Under the pieces are notes generated by a model. That model made no database searches and was not told the DNA's origin. It saw only the letters and a program-made list of their open reading frames with translations. The position numbers were made by a program, and so were the translations under genes. 32,774 nt of DNA from an uncultured Ureaplasma sp. (GTDB taxonomy: Bacteria; Bacillota_I; Bacilli_A; Mycoplasmatales; Mycoplasmoidaceae): the NCBI GenBank assembly GCA_947039545.1, contig CAMQZA010000006.1, forward strand, positions 1 through 32,774, given 5' to 3'. Of the stretch, positions 16,246 to 27,380 are shown in pieces. Every line of letters begins with the position of its first letter. Positions within the stretch are counted from its first letter, which is position 1.

Positions 16246-19200
16246 ATGACTAAAAAAATTAAAAAATGATCATTGGGAGCTACGGGTTTATCTGTTGCTT
16301 TAGGATCTATTCTTTTTTTATCTAGTTGTGGGTCAGGTGTATCAAGTGCAATTGTTGATCAACAAGTTAGTACTGGTGATGGTAATATTTTTTATACAAG
16401 TGGTAATTCAAGTGAGAATAATCTATCAAATATTTCTAAACAATCTTTATCAACAGTAACTGGTATGGATACTTGAATTAATTCATTAGGTGATGAATTT
16501 ATTTATTCTTGATTTAAAAATATTGTAAATGCTGAAAACATTAGTACAAAATGAGAAGATTGAACTACTTCAACAGATGAATTATGAGATGCTAAAATAG
16601 AAGATTATAATGCAAGACACGGTTCTGATGCTCCTTATTTTATTCAAAATGAATTACTTTCACCATTTGGTGGAAATATTGAAGATTGAAAAAAATCTCA
16701 AATTATTACATTAGCTAATACTGAATTTACATCTCTAATTCAAAAAGATTATATATATTTATCAACAGCTAGTAATAAAAAAAATCCAACTGAATTAGAA
16801 ATTAATAATCCAATTAATATAAACGGTACAACAGCAGTAGGTACTAGTAATAATTTTGTTTTTGGAGCTGAAGCTTTAAATAGTAATGAAATTGGTAATA
16901 TTGAAAGAGGAATAGCTGATTTTAAAGAATTTATCTTTGATGAATATGTAAGAAATGAAATGCCTTATTTAACTTCAATGTCTTTATATAAACATCAAGC
17001 AGCTATGAATTCATCTTCTGAATCAAAATGATTTGATGTTAATAAAATTCAAGATTTTAACAAAGGACAAGTTAATCCTATTCCAGTTGAATCAAATTAT
17101 GCTTGACAAGTTTATGAAGAACCGAGTATTTCAACAGTTAATGGCGTTAATGCTTCTCAAAAATATTTAAATTTAGTTCCGCAATTAGTTGATGGCAAAT
17201 TTTTAAATAGCACTGCTGGTGGAAGTATTGACATTCCTTATAATAATGGTGAATATACTGATGATTCTGCTACTTCTTTTTTAGTGACTAAAAAAACAGC
17301 TTTCGATAGTTTATTTTTACCTTTTGCTTCAGCTGGCAACTATAAATTAAATAATGTTTTATATAATAAAACTGATCTAAATGTAACAACAGCTGATTCT
17401 ATAAATACAACAAGTATTATGGGTAATTTTTTAACAAACACAACTAGAAATGGTGCTTTTGCTTTACCAACAGAAATTGCTTCTTCATTAATAGGAGAAT
17501 ATGCTGGAATGACTCATATTTCTGATACTGTTGATTTAGGTGCTAATTCTCCATTTATTTTATCAAGAAATGAAGCTGGTGTTCATATTATGGGTATCGA
17601 TAGATATCAAGCGATGACAGCAGCAAATACTGCTCTTGGTTTTGATGGTGTTATTGAAGAAATGAAAAATACCTTAAAATGAAGACATGTTCAGACTAGA
17701 GAAGGTTTTAATAAAAGTGGATTAACTTCTGAAAGTTTTGATTTAAATAATTTAATAAATAGCTATTTTTCAACAAATAAAAATAGTTTATTGGTTAAAT
17801 ATATTATTGAAAAAGGAATAAATTTACCACCAGAATTACCTCCTAATGGTAATGTATTTTTGTTTTCAAAAGAAATAAGTAATATTGATAGAGATCAAGG
17901 TGTTGCTGAAAATCAATTATTATTACCTAATGAATCTCCTTTAGCTATTGCAATTTTAGGTGCAAAACAAGAACAATCTTGAAAAGATGTAAATGATAGT
18001 ATTAAAACAAAATTATATGCTGCTCAAGATGCTTATATAAATAAGTATTCACTTCCAAACTTTTTTAATGAAAATGATTCAACTATTAGTAATGGAATAG
18101 CTGGAATGTTACCTTATACAAGAAATATAGATAATGGTAATTATGATAGTATCGGTTATTTTAATACATTAAACACAGAAACTAATACTTGAAGTTTTAA
18201 TGACCTTAAATATAAAAAATTAGTTAGTGATGTTAATCCTTTAGCTAATACTTATATTGATGGATTAAGCTTAGATAAACAAAAATTAGATCCTTTTTAT
18301 GGAACTTATAATCAAAACATATTAACTAATAATGAATTAATTAACAAAACAATAAATTCAGTAATTGGTACTGATATTTCTAATGATATTATTATTTCAA
18401 AAATAGAAGCTGAAATAGCTCCTATTTATGATGCAAAAAAGAACGAATTTGTAACTAATAATCCTGGTGGCGGTACTCCTGCTACTAGACCGATTGCTAC
18501 TACATCACCTTCTGAAGCTACTAATTATATTAATAGTCAAATTGCTAATATTTTTCAAAAACAATATATATTAAAAAAATATATAACTGATAATCCTAAT
18601 TTATATAGTGATGGAAATTGAAATAATTATCCTGAGCTTTTAACTAAAGCTGTTAATGATCATAATACAAATATTACTAAAAATCAAGCTGGTGAAATTA
18701 TTATAAATTCTTCTGAAAGAAAATCTTTATACCAGTTTATTTTAACAATTCAATATGCCCTTGGTTGAAATTCTGAAACTAAAACTTATACATTTGAACC
18801 TTATAAAAATTATTTAAAAAATAATACTTTAAATAATGCTAAAGCTTCTTATATATGATTAGATTCTGATTATGCAGATATTGTTTCAGGATATGGAACT
18901 AATTTAATTAAAGATTTTGCTTTTGTTCAAAATCCTATAGCTTTAACTAAATATTCAAATACATACGGATATCAAGGTCAAACACCGCCAACAGTAACTA
19001 GTAATAAATTTAATGTTGATAATACAACATTAACAAATGATACTAATTATTTTAATGTTGTAAAACCTACAAATCAATCTACAGATGATTATACTGGTTT
19101 TTATGGTTTGCAATTTGAAAGTAATAATAATTTGCCTTCTTATATTTCAACAGCAATTTTTGATAATTCATTACTGACTGGTAATGCCACTGGAACAGTA

Positions 19201-19776
19201 AAAAATAGTGGTACTTTATATAACTATGAAAATAGAACTAATATAGTAAATACTATTAAAACAATTAATAATTTTAGTTCTTTGGAAGTATTTACAAATG
19301 AATTAGTTATAAATTTTAATATTGACACAAAACCAATATTTGATGCTAAAACTCTTGAAGAACAAAAAGAGGCATTAACAATTCAAGTTGAAGATATTAA
19401 TATTATTCCTGATGTTGCTTTTGAAGTTGTTTTAAATAAACAAATTTTAAATTCTGAAGCTACATCATCTAGTAATAAATTTTTTGGATCACCTACTGAT
19501 CAAAATACTCAAATTGTTTTAACTCAATTTAATAATTCAGATGTTAATAAAGCATTTAGTGAAAGTGGAATTAATTGAGCTATTCCTAATTTATTAAATT
19601 CAAGTGATGAAGCTTTCTTTTGAGGATTAGTTGATTTTGCAAACAATAATACATCTCTTCAAGGTGAAGCGTTTAATAATATGGTTGTTAATCAAGGAAA
19701 AGTTGTTGTTTATGATGTTAGATTAAATAATTCACTTGGTAGTGGTTTAGTAAACGATTTCAAACGACCTAGATAA
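16246..19776 (+). CDS. Large surface lipoprotein (1176 residues)
   Basis: A lipoprotein signal peptide is clear: MTKKIKKWSLGATGL, a hydrophobic core and lipobox LSSC with Cys28. After it the sequence is Ser/Thr/Asn-rich with many TGA Trp codons, as in exposed mollicute proteins. Residues about 90-170 (STDELWDAKIEDYNAR, FIQNELLSPFGGNIEDWKKS) resemble the N-terminal helices of PrsA/SurA-type chaperones, and AGVHIMGIDRYQ near residue 450 recalls the end of a parvulin domain; this is a weak impression, not a call. Pro/Gly linker near 750 (NNPGGGTPATRPIATT). No internal repeats seen. GAGG site before the ATG at 16246. Adhesin or large secreted chaperone are both possible. Confidence 0.9.
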
Positions 19777-19784
19777 TAAATATT

Positions 19785-19815
19785 AATCATATCTTCATGG
19801 TGTGATTTTTATTTT
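19785..19815 (+). terminator. Weak terminator after the lipoprotein gene
   Basis: 7-bp stem AATCATA / TGTGATT (one G-T pair), 9-nt loop, followed by TTTTATTTT, just after the lipoprotein stop. Marginal stability; partial read-through into miaB is possible. Confidence 0.4.
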
Positions 19816-19846
19816 AAAATAGAAAAATAAAATTTATGGAGTTTTA

Positions 19847-21757
19847 ATGGAAAATGTAACTTTATTATTTTGTGATATTCAAAATAAAAACGATATTTTT
19901 AATATAAATATAAAAAGATTTTTAAATGGTGGGCTTTTAAATGAATTAAAAGTTCTGCTTTCTACTAAAGAAAATAATGAAAAAACAATTTTAGAAATTA
20001 AGTATTTTATCCAACCAAATGATATTTTTATTGAGCATAGTAATAACTATGAAAATTATGATTTATTAAAAAAACTATTTAAAGAATATAATTTTTCTGA
20101 ATTCAATCAAATTAGCTTTAAAACTGATTTATGATTTCAAGAAATTTATAAAATAAATTTAAATATTAATGAACTTTATAATTTAGTTCAAAATAGTAAT
20201 AATCAAGAAATAGATGAATTAAATAAATTAATTAAACTTTTTTTTATTAATTATAATGATGATTGAAAATTAGAATATGAACTTGATAAAGATAATGATT
20301 ATACTAATATAAAATGTTCAATGATTAAACAAAATAAGGTTTTAAAACCTAATATTAAATTGGCTAGAAAAAGATTAGAAAGCGCTAAAATAATCAAGGA
20401 AGAAATTAATTTTAGTGATATTAATAGTAATCTTGGGAAAAATAAGACATATCATATTAAAACTTATGGTTGTCAATCAAATGTTAGAGATGGTGAAACA
20501 TTCAAAGGTATTTGTGAAAAAATTGGTTATACATGAAATGACGATATTTTTAGTAGTGATTTAGTTATTTTAAATACTTGTGCAATTAGAGAAAATGCTG
20601 AAAATAAAGTTTTTGGTGAAATTGGTTCTTTAAAAAACTATAAATCTAAAAATCCTAATATGCTAATTGGTGTTAGTGGATGTATGAGTCAAAGTGAAAA
20701 AGTTGTTAATACTATTTTAAAAAAATATCAATATGTTGATTTTATAATTGGAACTCATAATATTCATAAACTTGTTGATATTTTAGAAAATGCAAAACTA
20801 AGTTCTCAAATGATTGTTGAAGTTTGATCAAAAGAAGGTGACATTATTGAAAACCTTCCTATTTCAAGAGACAATAATCAAAAAGCATGAATAAATATTA
20901 TGTTCGGATGTGATAAATTTTGCACATATTGTATAGTTCCGTATACAAGAGGTAAAATTAGAAGTAGATTAAAAAAAGATATTTTAGATGAAGTTAATCA
21001 TTTAATTACTGAAGGATATTTGGAAATTACACTTTTAGGTCAAAATGTTAATGATTATGGAATTGATTTTGAAGAAAAAGATAGTTTTTATAGTCTATTA
21101 GAAGATGTAGCTAAAACAGGGGTTAAAAGAGTTAGATTTACAACTTCAAATCCTTGAAATTGAGATAATAGAATTGTTGATTTAATTAAAAAATATCCGA
21201 ATATTATGCCTTATTTCCACCTTCCAATTCAATCTGGTTCTGAGTCTGTTTTAAAAAAAATGAATCGAACTATGTTAATTAAGGACTATATTAAAAAAGT
21301 TGAATATATTCGAGAAAATATTAAAGATGCAGCTATTTCAACAGATATTATTGTAGGTTTCCCTAATGAGACTGATGAGGAATTTAATGAGACTATTGAT
21401 TTATATAATATAATTAAATATGATAATGCTTATACTTTTATTTTCTCTCCAAGAGAAGGCACATATGCAGCAACTATCAAAGATGAAATAACTAATGATA
21501 TTAAAAAACAAAGATTACATAAACTTAACGAATTAGTTAAAAAGTATTCTAAAGAAAACAATGATAAGCACATTGGTAAAATAATTGAAGTTTTAATAGA
21601 TGGTAAAAGTAGAACTAATCCTGATAAACTAACTGGTTATTCTCCTAATTGAAAAGTTGTTAACTTTGATGGTGATGGAAAAATTGGTGATTTTGTAAAA
21701 GTAAAAATATTAACTAGTTCTCGTTTTTCATTAAATGGAATTCAAATAAAAGATTAG
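19847..21757 (+). CDS. miaB: tRNA-2-methylthio-N6-dimethylallyladenosine synthase MiaB with extra N-terminal region
   Basis: Radical-SAM enzyme that adds methylthio groups to i6A37 of tRNA, using two 4Fe-4S clusters. From about residue 159 the protein matches Bacillus-type Mia[20 protein letters not shown], then UPF0004 Cys209 (YGCQSN), NTCAIREN and VSGCMSQ; radical-SAM Cys355/359/362 (GCDKFCTYC); TTSNPWNW; and a C-terminal TRAM domain ([22 protein letters not shown]). The frame is open, with TGA as Trp, for 158 codons more upstream to an ATG at 19847 with GGAG. No binding site precedes the ATG at 20321. The added segment ([18 protein letters not shown]... to NIKCS) is unrecognised. The whole is 636 residues; an internal start at 20321 would give a normal-size enzyme. 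Confidence 0.92.
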
Positions 21758-21767
21758 GTAAAACGTT

Positions 21768-22349
21768 ATGAACAACATTAAAAAAGGCATTCTAATAATT
21801 TTTAGTGGCCCCAGTGGAGTTGGTAAAAGAACTGTAATAGAAAAATTATTTTTAGATAAAAGATTAAATCTAAAATATTCTATTTCAATGACTACAAGAG
21901 ATAAAAGAAATGAAGAAATACAAGATGTTGATTATCATTTTGTATCTAAAGAAATGTTTGAAAAAAATATTGAAAATCATAATTTTCTTGAATGAGCAGT
22001 ATATGTTAGCAATAAATATGGAACTTTAAAGAGTGATGTTGATAAAGATTTAAATAATGGATTTAATGTTATTCTTGAAATAGAAACAGTGGGGGCTAAA
22101 AATATCATGAAAAAAAATATTCATGATATTAGTTTTTTTCTATCTCCACCAAGCATTAATGAATTAAAAACAAGATTAGAAAATAGAAAAACTGAATCTT
22201 CTGAAATTATTGATAAGAGGCTTCAAAAAGCAATTTTAGAAATGAAAGAAAAAGATCTTTATGAGTTTAATATTATAAATAATCAAATTGAAATAGCTGT
22301 AGAAGAAATTTCTAATATTTTATATGAAAGAATATGCAAAAATGAATAA
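21768..22349 (+). CDS. gmk: Guanylate kinase
   Basis: Phosphorylates GMP to GDP. The 193-residue product has P-loop GPSGVGKRT (Lys20), the GMP-binding stretch YSISMTTRDKRNEEIQDVDYHF, FLEWAVYVSNKYGT (TGA Trp) and VILEIETVGAKNI in place of EIDVQGA. The residue after the P-loop Lys is Arg, where Gly or Ser is usual. It starts 10 bp after miaB (AGGT site) and overlaps rlmN by 8 nt. In M. pneumoniae gmk is followed directly by prpC. Confidence 0.95.
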
Positions 22350-23361
22350 TATCTATGATTATACGTTTGATGATTTAAATGCAATTTTTGAAAAAAATAA
22401 TTTTAAACCGTATTTAACTAAACAAGTATTTAAATGAATATATGAGAGTTATATTTCAGATTTTTCTGAAATGACTAATATTAGTAAAAATAATATTGAT
22501 TGACTAAAAGAAAATTTTGAAATTAAAAAATTAAAACCAATAATTATTAAAGAAGATATTGATGAAACAATTAAGATTTTATTTGAACTAGATGATAAAA
22601 ATAAAATTGAAACTGTGATTATGAAATTTAACTATGGTTACAGTGTTTGTTTAACTACACAAGTTGGTTGTAATATCGGATGTAAATTTTGTGCATCTGG
22701 ACAATTAAAGAAAAAAAGAGATTTAACTGTTGGTGAAATTATTGCTCAAGTAATGTGAGTTAAAGAGAAACTAAGAGAAAAAGATCAAGAATTAAGAAAC
22801 ATAGTTGTTATGGGTATTGGTGAACCTTTTGATAATTATGAAAATTTAAAAAAATTTCTAACAATTGTTAATAAAGATTTAAAAATTGGGGCAAGAAAAA
22901 TAACTGTTTCAACATCTGGAATTATGAAAGTTATGCCTGATTGAATTAAAAATTTTCCACAAATTGGATTAGCAATAAGTCTGCATGCATCTAATGATAA
23001 AATCAGAAGTGAAATAATGCCTATTAATAATGCTTATAATATTGATTCAATTATTAATAATATGAAAGAATATACTGAAATAACTAAAAGAAGGGTTACA
23101 TTTGAATATATTTTATTAGATGGAATTAATGATTCAAGGGAAAATGCAATTGAACTTGCTGGATTATTAAAAAATATTCTATGTTATGTTAATTTAATAC
23201 CTTATAATAAAGTTGTAGGTAGTGAATTTTCAAGGTCTAAAAAAATAAAAGATTTTTATGATATTTTAAGAGAAAATAATATAACTGCAACTATAAGACA
23301 AGAAAAAGGTACAAGTATCGATGGTGCTTGTGGACAATTAAGAGCTAAATTAGAAAGGTAG
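22342..23361 (+). CDS. rlmN: Dual-specificity 23S rRNA (A2503) / tRNA (A37) methyltransferase RlmN
   Basis: Radical-SAM enzyme that makes 2-methyladenosine at 23S A2503 and tRNA A37. The 339-residue product shows the radical-SAM triad Cys110/114/117 ([12 protein letters not shown]), [35 protein letters not shown], and the methyl-carrying Cys330 in GACGQL. The N-terminal accessory domain ([21 protein letters not shown]) is present. Trp use TGA. Overlaps gmk by 8 nt and ends 4 bp before prpC. In Bacillus the same gene (yloN) lies directly upstream of prpC. Confidence 0.97.
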
Positions 23362-23365
23362 AAAA

Positions 23366-24124
23366 ATGATTGTATTTGATTTTGCTTCAGAAAAGGGTGT
23401 TGTAAGACCTAATAATGAGGACGTTGCTTGATCTGGGAAAAATGTATCTAATAATTTTCTTGCTATTTTATGTGATGGCTTAGGTGGTTATAAAGGTGGA
23501 AGTAACGCTAGTGATATTGTTCTTGAAACTTTTAAAAAGGCTTTTTTAAAAGTTAATTTTGATCATTTCAGTAAATCAGAAATAGATAAATGAGTTACTG
23601 AAATTATTAAAGAATCACGTCATAATATAACTCTTTTCTTAAAAAATAAATCTGAATCTATGATGTCAATGGCAACAACTATGGTTTGTGGTATTATCAT
23701 TAAAAATAAGGTTTATATTTATAATGTTGGTGATTCAAGAGCTTATTATATAAAAAGTAAAAAATCAAAACAAATTACAATTGATCAAAACCTTTTAAAC
23801 TTCTTTAAAAAAACAAATGCACCTGAAGAAAGATATGTAAAATATAAAAATGATTTATATTCTTTATTACAATTTATCGGTGTTGAAAGTAAAAGAGATG
23901 TTGATGCAGAATCTTTTACTATTGAATTAGAAAGAGATTCATATTTAGTATTAACATCTGATGGTGTTCATAATTTTTCAGATATTCTTATTATTGAGGA
24001 TATAATTTATAAAAATAAAAAAAATAAATTATCAGAAGCTTGTTCTAATATTATTAGTAATGCACTTGCTAATTCTAGTAATGATAATTTATCAATTGTT
24101 ATTATTGGTGATGAATATGAGTAA
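23366..24124 (+). CDS. prpC: PP2C-type Ser/Thr protein phosphatase PrpC
   Basis: Metal-dependent phosphatase that reverses PrkC. The 252-residue product has the PP2C motifs RPNNEDV, LCDGLGGYKGGSNAS, MMSMATTMV, NVGDSRAYYI, LTSDGVHNF and SNDNLSIVII, so the metal-binding Asp residues are kept. The usual LT.DHS is ITIDQN. AAAGGT site; overlaps the kinase gene by 8 nt, the usual coupled arrangement in Firmicutes and mycoplasmas. Confidence 0.96.
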
Positions 24125-25256
24125 TAAAAAATACTTTTTAAATAGACAATATGAATTAGTAAAAGAATTAAACACTGGTGGTATGAGTAGTGGTATTTTT
24201 TGTGTTAAAAAAACTGATGATCTTTCAGAAAATCCTAGTTTATTTATTGTAAAAGAAATCAAGAGAAAAGATGATAAATCAGCTGATGTAACTTGAGAAA
24301 AAGCAAAAGATGAACTTAAACTAACTCTTGCTTTAAGTTCTCGTTTAAAAAATAATTTTGTTGCATATCCTGTTGATTATCAATTAGAAGAAAATAAAAT
24401 TACTATCATAACTGAATATGTTGATGGCACAACTCTTGGTGAACATCTAAAGAAAAAAACTCTTTTAAACCCATCTGTAGCTATAGAATATATTAAACAA
24501 ATTATTGAAGGTTTAAAAGGTTTTCATTTTTATTCAGATAAAAGATCTATTATTCATAGAGATTTAAAAATAGAAAATATTATGATTACTAATGATTTTG
24601 AACAAATAAAAATTATTGACTACGGTATATCTACTTTTACATATAATAATGTTCTTCAATCAAATGAAGAAGCTATCTATTGTTCGGTACCTTATTCATC
24701 ACCTGATGTTTTAAATACAAGAGAACATATTAAAAACCTTAAAAAAGGTGTTGCTGGCGCTGATAAGAAATTAGTTGATACTATTACTTTTCAATTTGAT
24801 ATTCATTCTATTGGAGTTATTTTATATCAAATATTAACAGGTTCTTTACCTATGAAATATAAAACTGATATGAATGATCTTCAAAAAATTTCTATGTGAT
24901 TAAATTATGATGTTCCTCCTATGAATTCAAATATTCCAACTATCCCCAATTCAATTGAGAATATTTTTTTTAGATGTACTGCTTCTAAACCTGATGAACT
25001 TAAATTTAGATATAAAGATATTAATGAATTATATGCCGATATTTTAACATGAGATGTAGCAAATAGATTTGATGAAGAATTATTAAAACCTTTATCAAAT
25101 AGAAAATATGTAACTAATTCTAATATTGATTTATCAAATATAAATGAAGAAAAAAGTTTTATAAAAAGTAAAAATAGTATGTTTATAATTATTGGTTTTA
25201 TAACAACTTTTATCATAGCAATTGCTATTATTATTTCTGTAATGGGTTCTATTTAG
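24117..25256 (+). CDS. prkC: Membrane-anchored Ser/Thr protein kinase, PrkC-like without PASTA domains
   Basis: Hanks-type kinase. The 379-residue product has a Gly loop (LNTGGMSSGIF), ATP lysine Lys46 (FIVKEIK), catalytic HRDLKIEN (Asp149), metal-binding DYG at 168-170 (DFG in most kinases), and FDIHSIGVILYQILTG. After about residue 330 comes a juxtamembrane stretch and one hydrophobic helix (FIIIGFITTFIIAIAIIISV) ending MGSI, so almost nothing lies outside the cell: the PASTA sensor repeats of Bacillus PrkC are missing. Trp use TGA. I chose ATG 24117 because it overlaps the prpC stop and gives MSNKKYFLNRQYELV, the usual kinase start. Confidence 0.95.
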
Positions 25257-26110
25257 TGTTTGGAACTATTACAAAAAAAATAAGAAATAGTATTTGACTT
25301 AGAGATAATACAGATATTATTCATAAAGCAATTATTAAAGGTAATTTAAGACAAAACGATTTTAGCTTAATGGTTGGTGATAGAGTTCATTATTTAATTG
25401 AAGATGAAAAATATATTATTGATAAAGTTTATGATAGATTTAATCAATTGGATAGACCTAATATTTGCAATATAAATTATATATTTGTAGTTCAATCAAC
25501 TGTTGAACCTACTTTTTCAACTTTTTTATTAAGCAAAATGATGGCTCTTTATGAATCTAAAGGTGTTGAAGTTGATATGATTATCACTAAAACAGATATT
25601 GAAAAAATAAAAGATGAAAATATTATTAAAAATTTAAAGGATGAAGGTTACTTTGTTGTTGATGTTAATAATGAAGATGATATAAAAAAATTTAAAAAAG
25701 TAATCAAGGGCAAAACTATTTGTTTGGTAGGTAATTCTGGTGTTGGTAAATCAACTTTTATTAATAAGTTAGACCCAAGTTTTAATTTAAAGACTAATGA
25801 AATTTCTAAAGCTTTAAATAGAGGAAAACATACAACGACATATGCATCAATAATGGTTTTAGGAGATGGTTATATTGTTGATACACCTGGATTTTCAACA
25901 ATTGAATTCAAAGGAACTCCACAGGAATTAGCTAAATCTTTTTATACTTTTAATATTTTAAGCAAATTATGTAGATATACAAACTGTTTACATGATACTG
26001 AAGATAGATGTAATGTTAAGGCTGCTGTTGATGATAAATTTTTACCACAATGACGTTATAATGATTATCTAAAAATTTTAAGGGAAATTAAAGATGTTAA
26101 AAATAGATAA
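25256..26110 (+). CDS. rsgA: Small-subunit biogenesis GTPase RsgA
   Basis: Circularly permuted GTPase acting in late 30S assembly. The 284-residue product has an N-terminal OB-fold, then motifs in permuted order: TKTD (G4, about 111-114), GNSGVGKST (G1, 159-166), NRGKHTTTYASI (G2), DTPGFS (G3), and the C-terminal zinc site LCRYTNCLHDTEDRCNVK. The start is GTG at 25256 sharing one base with the prkC stop: it gives MFGTITKKIRNSIWLRDN, and no ATG occurs before residue 39, which lies inside the OB-fold. It overlaps pgi by 17 nt. Confidence 0.95.
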
Positions 26111-27371
26111 AAAATATATTGAAACAGATTTTAATATTAAAGAATATGAAAGTTCTTTAATAAATATTAAAAATAAAATTATTAATAAAGATGGTCTTGG
26201 TAATGAATTTTTAGGTTGATATGATCTTGCTAAAAATGGATTAGATAAATCTGAATTAGAAAAAATTAAACATATAAAAAAAGAATGAATTACACTTAAA
26301 ATTGAAGTTGTCGTTTTTATAGGTATTGGTGGCTCTTTTATTGGAACTAAAGCAGGTATTGAAATGATTCAATCTTATTATGATTCAAATATTGAAATTA
26401 TTTATTTAACAGATTTTTCTAATAATAAATTAAACAATTTAAAAAATAAATTAAAAAATAAAAATTGAGCTCTAACTGTTGTATCAAAATCTGGTACAAC
26501 ATTAGAAACATCTATAAATTTTAGAATTTTAAGAGAAGAACTATTTAATAAATATCAAGATCAAATAAATAAAAGAATAGTTTTTATTACTGATGAAAAA
26601 TCTGGAATATTAAGAAAAATAGCTGATAATAAAAAATATATGACTTTAAAAATACCATCTAATATTGGTGGTAGATTTTCTGCTTTAACTAGTGTCGGTA
26701 TTTTTGCTCTTGAATTAAAGAATGTTAACATTAATCAAATATTTTCTGGAAGTAAATTAGTTATTGATGAATTTGAAAATGAGGGAGTTTTACATAATAA
26801 AAATTTTTATTATGTAAGTTTAAGAGACTTTTTGATTAATAAGAAAAATAAGTTTATTGAAGTTTTTGCTAATTTTGATGAAAATTTAGATTATATTTCA
26901 GAACATTATAAACAAATTTTTGCTGAATCAGAAGGAAAGAAAGAAAATATAGTTTTTCCAACAATATCTCATTATCCTAATGATTTACATTCAATTGGTC
27001 AATATTATCAAGAAGGTAGTAAGAATTTTTTTGAAACTATACTTTATGCTGAAAAATATAAAGATAATAATATTATTAAAAAATCTTTATTTGATAATGA
27101 TGATGAATTAGATTACTTAGAAAACTATGAATTTAATAAAATAAACGAAATTATAGCAACATCATTGTCTCAAGCTCATTTTAATGATGCTAAAATTAAT
27201 GTTTTAATTTTAAAGTTGGAAGATTTATCTGAAAAATCATTTGGTTATATTTATACATGATTATGTCTTTCAGCAAGTATTTCTGCTTATTTAAATGATG
27301 TTAATCCATTTAATCAACCTGGTGTTGAAAACTATAAAAAATATATTAAAAAAAATACTAAGAATTCTTAG
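26094..27371 (+). CDS. pgi: Glucose-6-phosphate isomerase
   Basis: Interconverts glucose-6-phosphate and fructose-6-phosphate in glycolysis. The 425-residue product matches the mollicute/Gram-positive length. Seen: VVFIGIGGSFIGTKAG, VSKSGTTLETSINFR (Trp before it by TGA), NIGGRFSALTSVGIF, SHYPNDLHSIGQYYQEG and NPFNQPGVENYKKYI. A binding site AAGGGAA lies in rsgA, so the two are coupled. The C-terminus KKNTKNS is written in the palindrome that also forms the terminator and the end of uvrB; the two genes overlap by 14 bp tail to tail. Confidence 0.96.
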
Positions 27372-27380
27372 TATTTTTTT
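27349..27380. terminator. Bidirectional terminator: 32-bp perfect palindrome shared by pgi and uvrB
   Basis: A perfect palindrome centred on GAATTC (27362-27367) with ATACTAA / TTAGTAT next to it and A-run and T-run flanks, 16 bp per arm. Being self-complementary it gives the same hairpin with a U-run on both strands. It includes the stop codons of both pgi (27369-27371) and uvrB (27358-27360). Confidence 0.85.

Noticed and set aside
20321-21757. MiaB as a separate gene starting at 20321
   Set aside because: Possible, but no binding site precedes that ATG, while the upstream ATG at 19847 has one and the frame is open throughout.
24905-25216. Minus-strand frame of 103 codons
   Set aside because: Antisense of the prkC C-terminal region.
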